From Paenirhizobium selenitireducens ATCC BAA-1503 (GTDB lineage: Bacteria > Pseudomonadota > Alphaproteobacteria > Rhizobiales > Rhizobiaceae): a stretch of 64,000 nt of DNA. Position numbers and translations under genes: made by a program. Below are positions 18,012 to 26,117 of the stretch, piece after piece; positions within the stretch are counted from its first letter, which is position 1; each line of letters opens with the position of its first letter. Location: NCBI RefSeq assembly GCF_000518785.1, contig NZ_JAEG01000001.1, positions 558,001 through 622,000 of the forward strand. Reading direction: 5' to 3'. Below the pieces are notes generated by a model. The model was not told the origin of the DNA and ran no database searches. It saw only the letters and a program-made list of their open reading frames with translations.

Positions 18012-19043
18012 ATGACCCAGGTTCGGCGTATCGACGGAGAAAGGACCAGTCTGGCGCTCGCGGCAATCCTGTCGAGCCAGACCTTCGCGCGATCCGAGAG
18101 ATTGCGGACCTTTCTCAAATTCGTCGTCGAGCACGAACAGCTCGGTCTTGCGCACCAGCTCAAGGGCTACACGATCGGCATGGACGTGTTCAGCCGCGAT
18201 GGCGCGCTAGATCCCGGCGTGGATGCGCTGGTTCGGGTACAGGCCGGCAAGCTCCGGCGGCTGCTCAATCTCTATTACGCCGACGAGGGGCGCAACGACC
18301 CGGTGCGGATCCGCATCCCGCTCGGCGGCTATGTTCCGGTCTACGAATTGGCGACGGAATCGCGCCGCACGCTCGACGCCGTCTTGCCTTCCCTTTCCGC
18401 GGCGGACAAGAACGGGGCGGACGCGATCCGCATCGACATGGAGCCCGGCGGCAGCGATCCGGGCGCGGCCAATCGGCCGGCTCACGCCCCGGACCGGCAA
18501 ATGCATGCCCTTCCGCAGATCTTTATCGTCATCACCTCCGGCAGCGACTGGCGGGCAAAGACCTTCGACAATGCGGTGAGGATTTCGGAGGCGCGGCTCT
18601 GCGGCTTCAAGCTGGCGCCGCAGCAGCCCCCCCTGCCGCAGGAGGCCGGCTGCCTCGACTTCCTGCTGCGACTGGATTCCTCGGCCCGCAGCGGTCCGCT
18701 CAGCGCACGTCTCGCGCATCCCGCGACCGGTCAGGCCGTCACCCGCCAGTCGCGTTCGGCCAGCGACACCGCGGACAGCCGCCAGATTGCCGCCTTTGCC
18801 AATCTTTTCGTCGCCGAGACGATGACACTGTGTGGCGAGGTCTACGCCTTCTGCCGCCGCCATCATCTCTCCTCCGCGCTGATGGATTGCCTCGAGGCAA
18901 CCTACCAGTACAAGCTCGAGAACTCGCATGACGCCTATCTCGAAGCGAGCCGTCACCAGCAGCGCCTCGCCCACCCCCACCGCCTGCCGGCCTTCATCAC
19001 CGAACTGTCCGACCTGCTTGCCCTGACAACGCGCCGATCCTGA
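18012..19043 (+). CDS. Protein with the N-terminal winged-helix-like module of rhizobial adenylate-cyclase-like proteins
   Basis: A 343-residue protein. Residues 15-115 carry a module usually found ahead of class III adenylate cyclase or TPR domains in rhizobia: FARSERLRTFLKFVVEH, LKGYTIGMDVFSRDG, DALVRVQAGKLRRLLNLYY and PVRIRIPLGGYVPVYEL. Here it is followed by a linker (about 116-170) and a C-terminal part I do not recognise. There are no cyclase metal-binding aspartates or TPRs. It may be a stand-alone sensor or transcription factor. The ATG at 18012 has GGAGACC upstream. There is no signal peptide or membrane segment. Confidence 0.7.
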   Translation: MTQVRRIDGERTSLALAAILSSQTFARSERLRTFLKFVVEHEQLGLAHQLKGYTIGMDVFSRDGALDPGVDALVRVQAGKLRRLLNLYYADEGRNDPVRIRIPLGGYVPVYELATESRRTLDAVLPSLSAADKNGADAIRIDMEPGGSDPGAANRPAHAPDRQMHALPQIFIVITSGSDWRAKTFDNAVRISEARLCGFKLAPQQPPLPQEAGCLDFLLRLDSSARSGPLSARLAHPATGQAVTRQSRSASDTADSRQIAAFANLFVAETMTLCGEVYAFCRRHHLSSALMDCLEATYQYKLENSHDAYLEASRHQQRLAHPHRLPAFITELSDLLALTTRRS

Positions 19044-19233
19044 CGGAGCGGGCGGCGCAGCGCACGGATTTGCCAAACCCGATCAAGCCGAATAATCTAG
19101 TTTTCTCTATCTATTGCAGCGCAACCTGAAATAAGCTGAGGGAGATCGGCGCGCAGATGAGCGCGGCAGATCGCCGCTTGGGACGGAGCGGTGAATTCGC
19201 AGACTTGATGCAACGCTGGACGCGGGGGAGGTC

Positions 19234-19926
19234 ATGGCGGACGGATCGAAAATTCTGCAGAGCGATAGCAAACGGTCAGACGGCGTGATGAACGACGCCG
19301 AATTCCTGCCCGACATCCCCCTGCCCCGCGACCTGCCCGCCGAACCGGTCGCCATCGCCGACATGGCGGAATTGTTTGGCGTCACTCACCGCACCCTGCA
19401 CTTCTACGAGGAAAAGGGCCTGATCAAGGCCCGGCGCATTGGCTTGATGCGCGTCTACACCCGCGCCGACATCGCCCGCATGGCGCTGATCACCGCGTGC
19501 CGCGAGGTGGGCATGCCGGTCGCAGTGATCCAGGAACTGATGGAGACGCTGAAATCGGCGCGGTCGCGCGAGCATGCCGATGGGCTGTTCGAGGAAGCCC
19601 TGCTCGCCCGAAAGCGCGAACTGACCGCCGGCCTTTCGACCATCCATCGGCAGTTGCAGCAACTCAGTTCGCTGCTGTCGCACGACACGCTGGATGTGCA
19701 GGCGGAACGCGCCGTGCTGCGCAAGTCGATCCCGCTGACCGACCTCGAACGTCGCTGTCTCGAACTGATGGCCGAAGGCTATGCATCGCTGCGCGTCGCC
19801 CGCGCGCTCGCCTTGACCAGTTCGGAGGTTGCCGCGCTGGAGACGACGATCATCGCCAAGCTCGATGCGCACAACCGCTTCCAGGCGGTCGCCAAGGCGG
19901 TCCTGCTGGGCATCGTCGCATCCTGA
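19234..19926 (+). CDS. MerR family regulator with C-terminal LuxR/GerE-like helix-turn-helix
   Basis: A 230-residue protein. Residues 39-80 are a MerR winged helix (IADMAELFGVTHRTLHFYEEKGLI, then RVYTRADIARM). Residues 95-150 look like the usual dimerisation coiled coil. Residues 166-228 then resemble a GerE/LuxR DNA-binding domain: IPLTDLERRCLELMAEGYAS, RVARALALTSSEVAALETTI, AKLDAHNRFQAVAKAVLLGI. Two DNA-binding domains in one chain is unusual for MerR proteins. There is no cysteine for metal sensing. The start follows a strong GGGGGAGG. Target and inducer are unknown; the next gene on the same strand encodes a DUF4405 membrane protein. Confidence 0.8.
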   Translation: MADGSKILQSDSKRSDGVMNDAEFLPDIPLPRDLPAEPVAIADMAELFGVTHRTLHFYEEKGLIKARRIGLMRVYTRADIARMALITACREVGMPVAVIQELMETLKSARSREHADGLFEEALLARKRELTAGLSTIHRQLQQLSSLLSHDTLDVQAERAVLRKSIPLTDLERRCLELMAEGYASLRVARALALTSSEVAALETTIIAKLDAHNRFQAVAKAVLLGIVAS

Positions 19927-20016
19927 CGAGGCACTTGAATTTCGTCAAAGATGACAGAGATTTAACGGGACAACCGGGCTGGACGGCATTAGCGACTGGA
20001 GGAAAGAAACAAACAG

Positions 20017-20529
20017 ATGGTCCTCCCAATGCCCACCTTCCTCGCCCGCTACGCCACGCCCTTCACAACCGGCCTTTTCCTCGTCTCGCTGATTTCCGGT
20101 ATTGCCCTGTTCTTCCACTTCGGCACCTCCGCTTTCCGCGAGATGCACGAATGGCTCAGCATGGTGCTCATCCTGCCCTTCGTCCTTCACGTCTGGAAGA
20201 ACTGGCGACCGTTCCTGATGTACTTCAAGCGAGCGCCGATGGCGATCGCGCTCGGCCTGTCGCTCGCCGCCGGCCTTGCCATGGCTTGGCCGGCCCTGAC
20301 CGGCGAAACCTCCGTTTCGCCGCAGGTCGCCATGATCGAACTCGTCGCCAACGGCACGCCGGCCCAGGTCGCACCACTTTACAACCAGACCGAAGAGGCC
20401 TTCATCGCAGCCTTGAAGGAAAAGGGTTTCACCGCGGCTGAAACCGGCAAATCGCTGGTCGACATCGCCACCGCGTCCGGCAAGGGCGAGCGCGACGTCG
20501 TCATGACCCTGACCGCTCTGAAGCAGTAA
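20017..20529 (+). CDS. DUF4405-domain membrane protein
   Basis: A 170-residue protein with three hydrophobic helices (about residues 10-34, 45-62 and 74-94) and a soluble C-terminal tail (95-170). HFGTSAFREMHEWLSMVLILPFVLHVWKNWRPF is the DUF4405 core. Its spaced histidines (H34, H44, H58) resemble the haem ligands of small cytochrome-b-like proteins, so haem binding is possible. GGAGG lies 14 nt before the ATG; an internal ATG at 20029 is an alternative start. It may be co-regulated by the MerR-type gene 90 bp upstream. Confidence 0.78.
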   Translation: MVLPMPTFLARYATPFTTGLFLVSLISGIALFFHFGTSAFREMHEWLSMVLILPFVLHVWKNWRPFLMYFKRAPMAIALGLSLAAGLAMAWPALTGETSVSPQVAMIELVANGTPAQVAPLYNQTEEAFIAALKEKGFTAAETGKSLVDIATASGKGERDVVMTLTALKQ

Positions 20530-20545
20530 GGTCCACGGCAGGCGC

Positions 20546-21673
20546 TCACCGGACGATGGTGAGCGTCTCCGCCGCGCGGGTCACCGCGGTATAAAGCCAG
20601 CGTTCGCGGGTATCGCGAAAGGCCCAGCTCTCGTCGAACAGCACGACGTCGTTCCACTGCGAACCTTGAGCCTTGTGCACGGTCAGTGCGTAGCCATAGT
20701 CGAATTCGTCATAGCGCTTGCGCGTGGCCCACGGGATCTCCGCATCCACGTCCTCGAAGGCGGCCTTCAAAAGCTTGATCTTGGCCGCGCCGCGATCCAT
20801 GTCGTCGTCTTCCGGCTTGATCAAAAGGTTGATGCCGGGCTTCACCGTCTCGCGCGAAGAAGTCATCACCTGCCACAGCGAGCCGTTGAGCAGCCCCTTC
20901 ACCTGATCGTTCCTCAGGCACACCAGCTTGTCGCCGGCCTGCGGATAATCGACGGTAAAGCCTTTGAGCTCGCGCAGGCGCTTGTTGTAGCGCCGCCGCG
21001 TCTTGTTGGTGCCGACCAGCACCTGATCGGCACCGAGCACCAGATCCTGCGTCACCTCGTTCTTGGAGATCACCTTGGCGGTGCCGTAGTCGCCATACAT
21101 GATCTCCTTGCCCTCGCGCACATGCATGGCGAGCTGGATGATCGGATTGTCCCGCGCCTGGCGATGGATGTCGGTGAGCAGATAATCCGGCTCCTGGTCG
21201 GTAAAGAACCCGCCGCCCGAGACCGGCGGCAGCTGGCCCGGATCGCCGAGCACCAGGATCGGCGTGCCGAAGCTCATCAGGTCGCGGCCCAGCTGCTCGT
21301 CGACCATCGAGCATTCGTCGATGACGATCAGCGCGGCCTTGGCCAGCGGGCTCTGCCGGTTGATGGAGAACATCGGCGCGATCGAGGTGCGGCCCGTCTC
21401 CTCATCCTCCACGGCTTCCTCGCCGCGCGGCCGGTAGATCAGCGAATGGATGGTCCGGGCATTGGTCGCGCCGCGCGAGCGCAACACCTGCGCCGCCTTG
21501 CCGGTGAAGGCCGCAAACAGCACCTCGCCATCGACATTTTCGGCAAAATGCCGGGCAAGCGTGGTCTTGCCCGTGCCGGCATAACCGAACAGGCGAAACA
21601 CCGGCTGCTTGCCCTCCTTCAGCCATTTGGCAACGGCTTTCAGGGCTTCGTCCTGCTGGGGTGCGAACTGCAT
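20546..21673 (-). CDS. RecD-like ATP-dependent DNA helicase
   Basis: A 375-residue SF1 helicase of the stand-alone RecD-like type. Walker A is GYAGTGKTT (residues 30-38), Walker B IVIDECSMVD, motif III VLGDPGQLPP, and the C-terminal UvrD-like part has YALTVHKAQGSQWNDVVLFDE and LYTAVTRA. It is much shorter than RecD or RecD2, lacking their N-terminal extensions, but matches the small helicases common in alphaproteobacteria. A role in DNA repair or replication-fork processing is inferred. I chose the ATG at 21673 (MQFAPQQDEAL); the longer frame adds unconserved residues. Confidence 0.87.
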   Translation of the reverse strand: MQFAPQQDEALKAVAKWLKEGKQPVFRLFGYAGTGKTTLARHFAENVDGEVLFAAFTGKAAQVLRSRGATNARTIHSLIYRPRGEEAVEDEETGRTSIAPMFSINRQSPLAKAALIVIDECSMVDEQLGRDLMSFGTPILVLGDPGQLPPVSGGGFFTDQEPDYLLTDIHRQARDNPIIQLAMHVREGKEIMYGDYGTAKVISKNEVTQDLVLGADQVLVGTNKTRRRYNKRLRELKGFTVDYPQAGDKLVCLRNDQVKGLLNGSLWQVMTSSRETVKPGINLLIKPEDDDMDRGAAKIKLLKAAFEDVDAEIPWATRKRYDEFDYGYALTVHKAQGSQWNDVVLFDESWAFRDTRERWLYTAVTRAAETLTIVR

Positions 21674-21723
21674 GTCTGGTGCTTGGCAGGATTCCCCAGG
21701 CTTGGCAAGGCGAAGGCCGGCGC

Positions 21724-22650
21724 TCAGCCCGACCGTCCAAGGGTTTGCGACGGCGTCTCCCCATAGAGCTCGGCATAGTAGGCTGAGAACCGCCCGAGAT
21801 GCCAGAAGCCCCATTTCATCGCCACCTCGGAAACCCCGACGCCGGAGCCTCTCAGGGCCAGCAGTTCGCGCCGCGCGCCGTCCAGCCGCCTCTGCCGCAA
21901 CCAGGCTCCCGGACCAATCCCGACCGTCTCGACGAAGGCGAACCGCAGGAGTTCGGCCGGCACCGCGAGCCGCTTGGCCAGCGCCGTAACCGACATCGGT
22001 TCGTTGGGCTGATCCTCGACGATCTCGCGGGCTCGCCGGTAAAGGGCATAGTCATGTATCGACGGCGTCCTGCCAGTGCCCTCGCGCCGCATGATGGCCG
22101 CATAGAGAAAGCTCAGCTTGTCGCAGATCAGCTCCGGCAGAAAGCGGGCAAGATCGTCGCCGGGACAGCCCGCCTCGGTTGCAAAGGCCGCCATCAGCGT
22201 GAGGAACCAGCCCATCACCGCTTCCGCCTCGGGAAGCTTCTGCGCCGTCGTCACCGAGCTCTGCGGCGCGGCCATGTCGCCGAGCTTGGCCGCATCCACC
22301 ATGGTGATCAGCACGTCGCTTCCCTCGTCCAGCGCGGCATGCACCTCATGCCCGCCCTTGAGTACGGAAACCTCTGAGGAACCGAGCGAAACGGCGTTGA
22401 CGCGCCAGGCGTTGCGCTGTGCCAGCGAATGCAGGAAGACAAGGCTTCCCTCCGGCGGACAGGTGGCCTCCTCGACCGCGACATCGACCCGTTCGCGCGA
22501 GATCGACACCCCGTCGAACTGCAGCGTCTGCAAGGCGCCCTGGTAGCGACCTGGCCGCAACTGCGAGTAGCGTTGGCTCCAGCCGGCGAGACCGCCTTCC
22601 TGTTCGGAGGCGTCGGCAAAAAGGGCATTGGTTACGCGAAACTCGGACAT
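21724..22650 (-). CDS. AraC family transcriptional regulator
   Basis: A 308-residue protein with a C-terminal AraC/XylS DNA-binding domain. The two helix-turn-helix units are visible in MSVTALAKRLAVPAELLRFAFVETVG and in the final MKWGFWHLGRFSAYYAELYGETP. The N-terminal 200 residues are a sensing domain of the type found in regulators of amine and aromatic catabolism. It is divergent from the TTQ amine dehydrogenase operon, with a 167-bp gap, and is its likely activator, probably responding to the amine substrate. The ATG at 22650 (MSEFRVTN) is preferred over 22704. Confidence 0.85.
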   Translation of the reverse strand: MSEFRVTNALFADASEQEGGLAGWSQRYSQLRPGRYQGALQTLQFDGVSISRERVDVAVEEATCPPEGSLVFLHSLAQRNAWRVNAVSLGSSEVSVLKGGHEVHAALDEGSDVLITMVDAAKLGDMAAPQSSVTTAQKLPEAEAVMGWFLTLMAAFATEAGCPGDDLARFLPELICDKLSFLYAAIMRREGTGRTPSIHDYALYRRAREIVEDQPNEPMSVTALAKRLAVPAELLRFAFVETVGIGPGAWLRQRRLDGARRELLALRGSGVGVSEVAMKWGFWHLGRFSAYYAELYGETPSQTLGRSG

Positions 22651-22817
22651 GGCGGGCGGTCCTTCGGGCGGATAACCGGCACAATTGAAAGCGCATGCCG
22701 CCAAATAGTCAATCCGAATTTCTGCCCAATATTTAAGCTTAACGATTTCCGAAACTGGATAGCAGGATGCGACAATGAGCCGCTAGCATTGCCAGAGTTC
22801 AACATGGAGACCATGCC

Positions 22818-23963
22818 GTGGCAACGCTGAGCCGACTAGCCCTGGGCGCCCTGTGCGCCGCCGCAACCCTCCCCGCATTTGCCCATGCTGAGGAGTTCAC
22901 GCCCGAAACCGTGACGCTGAAGGAAACCATCGATCCCGGCCCGAATGTCTTCGTCTATCAGCAGGAACTGAAGGGCGCCGGCTCGATCGCCGTGTTCAGC
23001 AAGGACGACCTCGCCTTCAAGGGCTTCATGACCGCCGGCGTCATGGGCCAGATGCTGATCGGCGCCGACGGCAAGACCGCCTACGGCCAGTCCAACTACA
23101 TGAAGCGCCTGACGCACGGCCCCAATGAACAGGTCCTCGAGATCTACGACATCGCCAAGCTCTCGGCGACGCGCGAAGTGATCCTGCCGCCCAAGGCGAC
23201 CCAGGCGCTCGGCTACGTGCCGATGCTGCAGCAGACGGCGACCGGCAAGTTCCTGCTCGTGCAGAACGCGACGCCGGCCACCTCGGTCACCATCGTCGAC
23301 CTCGCCGCAGGTGCCGTGACCGAGGAAATCCCGACACCGGGCTGCTACGGCATCTATCCGTCCGCCTCCGGTGACAAGTTCGCAACCGCCTGCGGCGACG
23401 GCACCTTCGTCAGCTTCACGCTCGGCGCGGACGGCAAGATGGCGGAGAAGCTCGCCGGGGAAAAGGCCTTCGACGTGGATGCCGATCCGGTCTTCATCAC
23501 CGCCGCCCCCTATGACGGCGGCTATGTCTTCGTCACCTATGGCGGCAAGGCGATCGTGCTGAAGGACGCCGACGGCCCGCTGAAGACGGTCGAGACCATC
23601 GCCCTCAACGACGGCATCGAAGGCAATTGGGCGCCGGGCGGCTATGAACTGGTTGCCGTCAATGCCAAGACCGGCGTGCTGTTCATCACCATGCATCCGG
23701 ACGCCAAGGACGGCAGCCACAAGGCCGCCGCACACGAAATCTGGGCCTATGACCTGAAGGCCAAGAAGCTGCTGTCGCGTTCGCCCGTCGAGCACATCGT
23801 CTCGATCGCGGTGAGCCCGGACGACAAGCCCGTCCTGTTCGGCACGACCGAGACTGGCTCGCTGCTGCGCTTCGAAACCGATCCGGCCGCAGGATATGCA
23901 CTGAAAGCCGCCGGCGAAGCCGGTCTCACCGGCTTCCCGCTCGTCGTACAGGTGGTCGAATGA
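22818..23963 (+). CDS. mauB: Amine dehydrogenase large (heavy) subunit, TTQ-dependent
   Basis: A 381-residue exported protein with a signal peptide ending AHA (about residue 24). The mature part is the seven-bladed beta-propeller heavy chain of methylamine/aromatic amine dehydrogenase, with blade motifs such as VFVYQQELKGAGSIAVFSKDDL, GQMLIGADGKTAYG, TPGCYGIYPSASGDKFATACGDG and WAPGGYELVAVNAKTGVLFITMHPDAKDGSHKAAAHEIWAYDL. It scaffolds the TTQ-bearing small subunit in an alpha2-beta2 periplasmic enzyme that oxidises primary amines to aldehydes and ammonia. The start is GTG, with GGAGACC 8 nt upstream. First gene of the operon; it overlaps mauE by 4 nt. Small-subunit features suggest the aromatic amine (Aau) branch. 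Confidence 0.9.
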   Translation: MATLSRLALGALCAAATLPAFAHAEEFTPETVTLKETIDPGPNVFVYQQELKGAGSIAVFSKDDLAFKGFMTAGVMGQMLIGADGKTAYGQSNYMKRLTHGPNEQVLEIYDIAKLSATREVILPPKATQALGYVPMLQQTATGKFLLVQNATPATSVTIVDLAAGAVTEEIPTPGCYGIYPSASGDKFATACGDGTFVSFTLGADGKMAEKLAGEKAFDVDADPVFITAAPYDGGYVFVTYGGKAIVLKDADGPLKTVETIALNDGIEGNWAPGGYELVAVNAKTGVLFITMHPDAKDGSHKAAAHEIWAYDLKAKKLLSRSPVEHIVSIAVSPDDKPVLFGTTETGSLLRFETDPAAGYALKAAGEAGLTGFPLVVQVVE

Positions 23964-24493
23964 CTGAGCCCCTCGTCCCGCCGCTGGTCGCGGCCACCGC
24001 AACGGTCTTCATGGCACTGCTCTTTGCCCGCGCGGCCCTGCACAAGGTGTTCGATTTCACCGCCTTCACCGGCTTCCTCGCGGACTATGAACTCGTGCCC
24101 GAAAGCGCCGTGCGGCCCGTCGCGATCCTCGTCGCCCTCGCCGAACTGGCAGTGATCCTGACGGCGATCGTCCCGGCGCTGCATGTTGTCAGCGCCGTGC
24201 TCGCGGCCGGCCTGCTGCTTGGCTATGCCACCGCCATGGCGATCAACCTCAGGCGTGGCCGCGACCGCATCGAATGCGGCTGCGGCGGCGCGGTCCAGCC
24301 GCTCGCCTGGACGCTGGTCTGGCGCAACGCCGCGCTCGCCGCCTTCGCCCTCGTCGGCGCGGGATCGAGCGCCAGCGGCTTCGGCGTGACCGAGAGCGCC
24401 GCCGTCATCATCGGCGGGCTCACCTTCTTCACCGCCTATCTGCTGGCCGACCAGATCCTGGCCAATGCCGCCTTCATTCGCCTGAAACGCTAA
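23960..24493 (+). CDS. mauE: MauE, amine dehydrogenase maturation membrane protein
   Basis: A 177-residue inner-membrane protein with four or five helices of the DoxX/VKOR-adjacent MauE fold. It shows LLFARAALHKVFDFTAFTGFLADYELVPE and the cysteine pair in RIECGCGG (about residues 110-113). MauE works with MauD in forming or shuffling the six disulfides of the small subunit. It overlaps mauB by 4 nt (ATGA) and is followed by mauD after 26 nt. Confidence 0.92.
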   Translation: MTEPLVPPLVAATATVFMALLFARAALHKVFDFTAFTGFLADYELVPESAVRPVAILVALAELAVILTAIVPALHVVSAVLAAGLLLGYATAMAINLRRGRDRIECGCGGAVQPLAWTLVWRNAALAAFALVGAGSSASGFGVTESAAVIIGGLTFFTAYLLADQILANAAFIRLKR

Positions 24494-24519
24494 CGCCCAA
24501 CCACGGAAAGTACAGTTCG

Positions 24520-25119
24520 ATGAATGTCATGGTTTTTTCTCTGGCCTTGCTCTGGGTGGTCGTCCTCTTTCTGATCGTCGCCCTCTTTGCCCTTTCCCGG
24601 CAGATCGGCATCCTGTTCGAGCGCATCACACCGCTCGGCGCGCTGGTCAACGACAGCGGCCCGAAGGTCGGGGAGCCGACCCCGCTGTTCAAACTGCCGA
24701 GCCTCACCGGCGGCGAGGTATTCGTCGGTCCGCGTCCCGGCCGCTCAACGCTCATCTTCTTCCTCTCGCCCACCTGCCCGATCTGCAAGAAATTGCTGCC
24801 GATCCTGCGCTCGGTGCGGCAGGCGGAAAAGGAATGGATCGACGTGGTGCTCGCCAGCGACGGCGACGTCGAGAAGCACAAGCGCTTCATCCAGAACGCC
24901 GATCTCGCCTCCTTCCCTTACGTGAACTCGACCGAGCTCGGCCTTGCCTACCGCGTCTCGCGCCTGCCCTTCGCGGTCCTGCTCGATGAAAAGGGCATCA
25001 TCCGCTCCAAGGGGCTGATCAACAGCCGCGAACAGCTCGAAAGCCTCTTCAACGCCAAGGAACTCGGCGTCGAGTCCATCCAGGGCTACCTGGACGGCTA
25101 CGCCGCCTCCCGCAGCTGA
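24520..25119 (+). CDS. mauD: MauD, thioredoxin-like amine dehydrogenase accessory protein
   Basis: A 199-residue periplasm-facing protein anchored by one N-terminal helix (residues 4-26). The thioredoxin-like domain has the redox motif CPIC (C86-C89) in LSPTCPICKKLLP and the cis-proline region SRLPFAVLLDEKG. It is needed for correct disulfides in the small subunit. GGAAAG precedes the ATG. It lies between mauE and mauA in the canonical B-E-D-A order. Confidence 0.93.
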   Translation: MNVMVFSLALLWVVVLFLIVALFALSRQIGILFERITPLGALVNDSGPKVGEPTPLFKLPSLTGGEVFVGPRPGRSTLIFFLSPTCPICKKLLPILRSVRQAEKEWIDVVLASDGDVEKHKRFIQNADLASFPYVNSTELGLAYRVSRLPFAVLLDEKGIIRSKGLINSREQLESLFNAKELGVESIQGYLDGYAASRS

Positions 25120-25140
25120 TTTCAGAAAGGAACGAAACCC

Positions 25141-25677
25141 GTGCTCTCTCTCATCGACAAGTTCACCGACTGGATGGACCGCCTGGCCGAAACCGGCAGC
25201 CGCCGCGTGGCCCAGTCGAGCGGCCGCCGCTCCTTCCTCGCCCGCTCCGGCGCAGTCCTGGTCGGCGGTGCCCTGCTCCCGGTCCTGCCGTTTGACCGCA
25301 CCTTTGGCCAGGCAACCGCCTGGGCGGCGGAAGAAGGCGACGCCTCCACCTGCGAATACTGGCGCTACTGCGCGCTGGACGGCAACCTCTGCAATTCCTG
25401 CGGCGGCTCGCTCACCCAGTGCCCGCCCGGCTCGGAAATCTCCAAGGTCTCCTGGGTCGGCACCTGCACCAATCCAATGGACGGCAAGGACTATCTGGTT
25501 TCCTACAACGACTGCTGCGGCAAGGCGATCTGCGACAACAGCCCCTTCTGCAACACCAACGAGCGCGAGCGCCCCGGCTATCGCATGGGCCTGCACAACG
25601 ACATCAACTGGTGCATGGCCAACGCCTCGCAGGGTTATCACTGCACCGTCGCCGCCCTGGTGGGTCTCGCCGAATGA
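25141..25677 (+). CDS. mauA: Amine dehydrogenase small (light) subunit, TTQ precursor
   Basis: A 178-residue precursor with a twin-arginine signal (GRRSFLARSGA, residues 28-38), so it is exported folded. The mature chain has 12 cysteines for six disulfides. W105 (SWVGTC) and W157 (NWCMAN) are the pair oxidised and cross-linked into tryptophan tryptophylquinone, and D124 (SYNDCC) is the catalytic base. NPMDGKDYLVSYNDCCGK, RERPGY, LHNDINWCMAN and LVGLA look closer to aromatic amine dehydrogenase (AauA) than to methylamine dehydrogenase, as I recall those sequences. The start is GTG after AGAAAGGA. Its stop overlaps the next start (ATGA). Confidence 0.93.
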   Translation: MLSLIDKFTDWMDRLAETGSRRVAQSSGRRSFLARSGAVLVGGALLPVLPFDRTFGQATAWAAEEGDASTCEYWRYCALDGNLCNSCGGSLTQCPPGSEISKVSWVGTCTNPMDGKDYLVSYNDCCGKAICDNSPFCNTNERERPGYRMGLHNDINWCMANASQGYHCTVAALVGLAE

Positions 25678-26117
25678 GACTGACTGCCGCAATCATCCTG
25701 CTGGCGGGCCTCGGCTCGCCGGCAGCAGCACTCGCCGAAGACGGAGCCGCCCTGTTCGAGGCCTCCTGTTCCGCCTGCCACCAGTCCGGCGGGATCGGCA
25801 CGCCGGGCATCGCTCCGCCGCTCAACGACCCGGCGCTGTGGCAGCGCCTCGGTGCCAAAGCCCCGGACTATGTCGCGGGCGTCATGATCTCGGGACTTTC
25901 GGGCACCATCACCGCCGGCGGCCAGATGTATGCCGGACTGATCATGCCGTCCCATGCCGCGATCTCCGACGCGGACCTGGCGGCGATCGGCACCTATATC
26001 CTCTCGAAGGTCAACGCGACCGGCCTTGCGCTGGACACGGCCCATCTCGAAGCCGCACGCCAGGCCAAGCCCTCGCATGCCGACCTGCGCAAGCTCCGCA
26101 AGGGATCAACGCAATGA
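25674..26117 (+). CDS. Periplasmic monohaem cytochrome c (amine dehydrogenase operon)
   Basis: A 147-residue class I cytochrome c with a signal peptide (cleaved near LAE, residue 22) and one haem site CSACH followed by QSGGIGTPGIAPPLNDP. The distal methionine is probably in LIMPSHAAISDADL. It overlaps mauA by 4 nt, so expression is coupled. The likely role is to accept electrons from the reduced TTQ enzyme, replacing amicyanin or azurin, neither of which is encoded in this cluster. It has only one CxxCH and is far too short to be the dihaem enzyme MauG. Confidence 0.87.
   Translation: MRLTAAIILLAGLGSPAAALAEDGAALFEASCSACHQSGGIGTPGIAPPLNDPALWQRLGAKAPDYVAGVMISGLSGTITAGGQMYAGLIMPSHAAISDADLAAIGTYILSKVNATGLALDTAHLEAARQAKPSHADLRKLRKGSTQ

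Noticed and set aside
17769-18155. A 128-codon minus-strand frame crossing the gap before the adenylate-cyclase-module gene
   Set aside because: It overlaps the real gene start antisense, has no ribosome site and no recognisable sequence.
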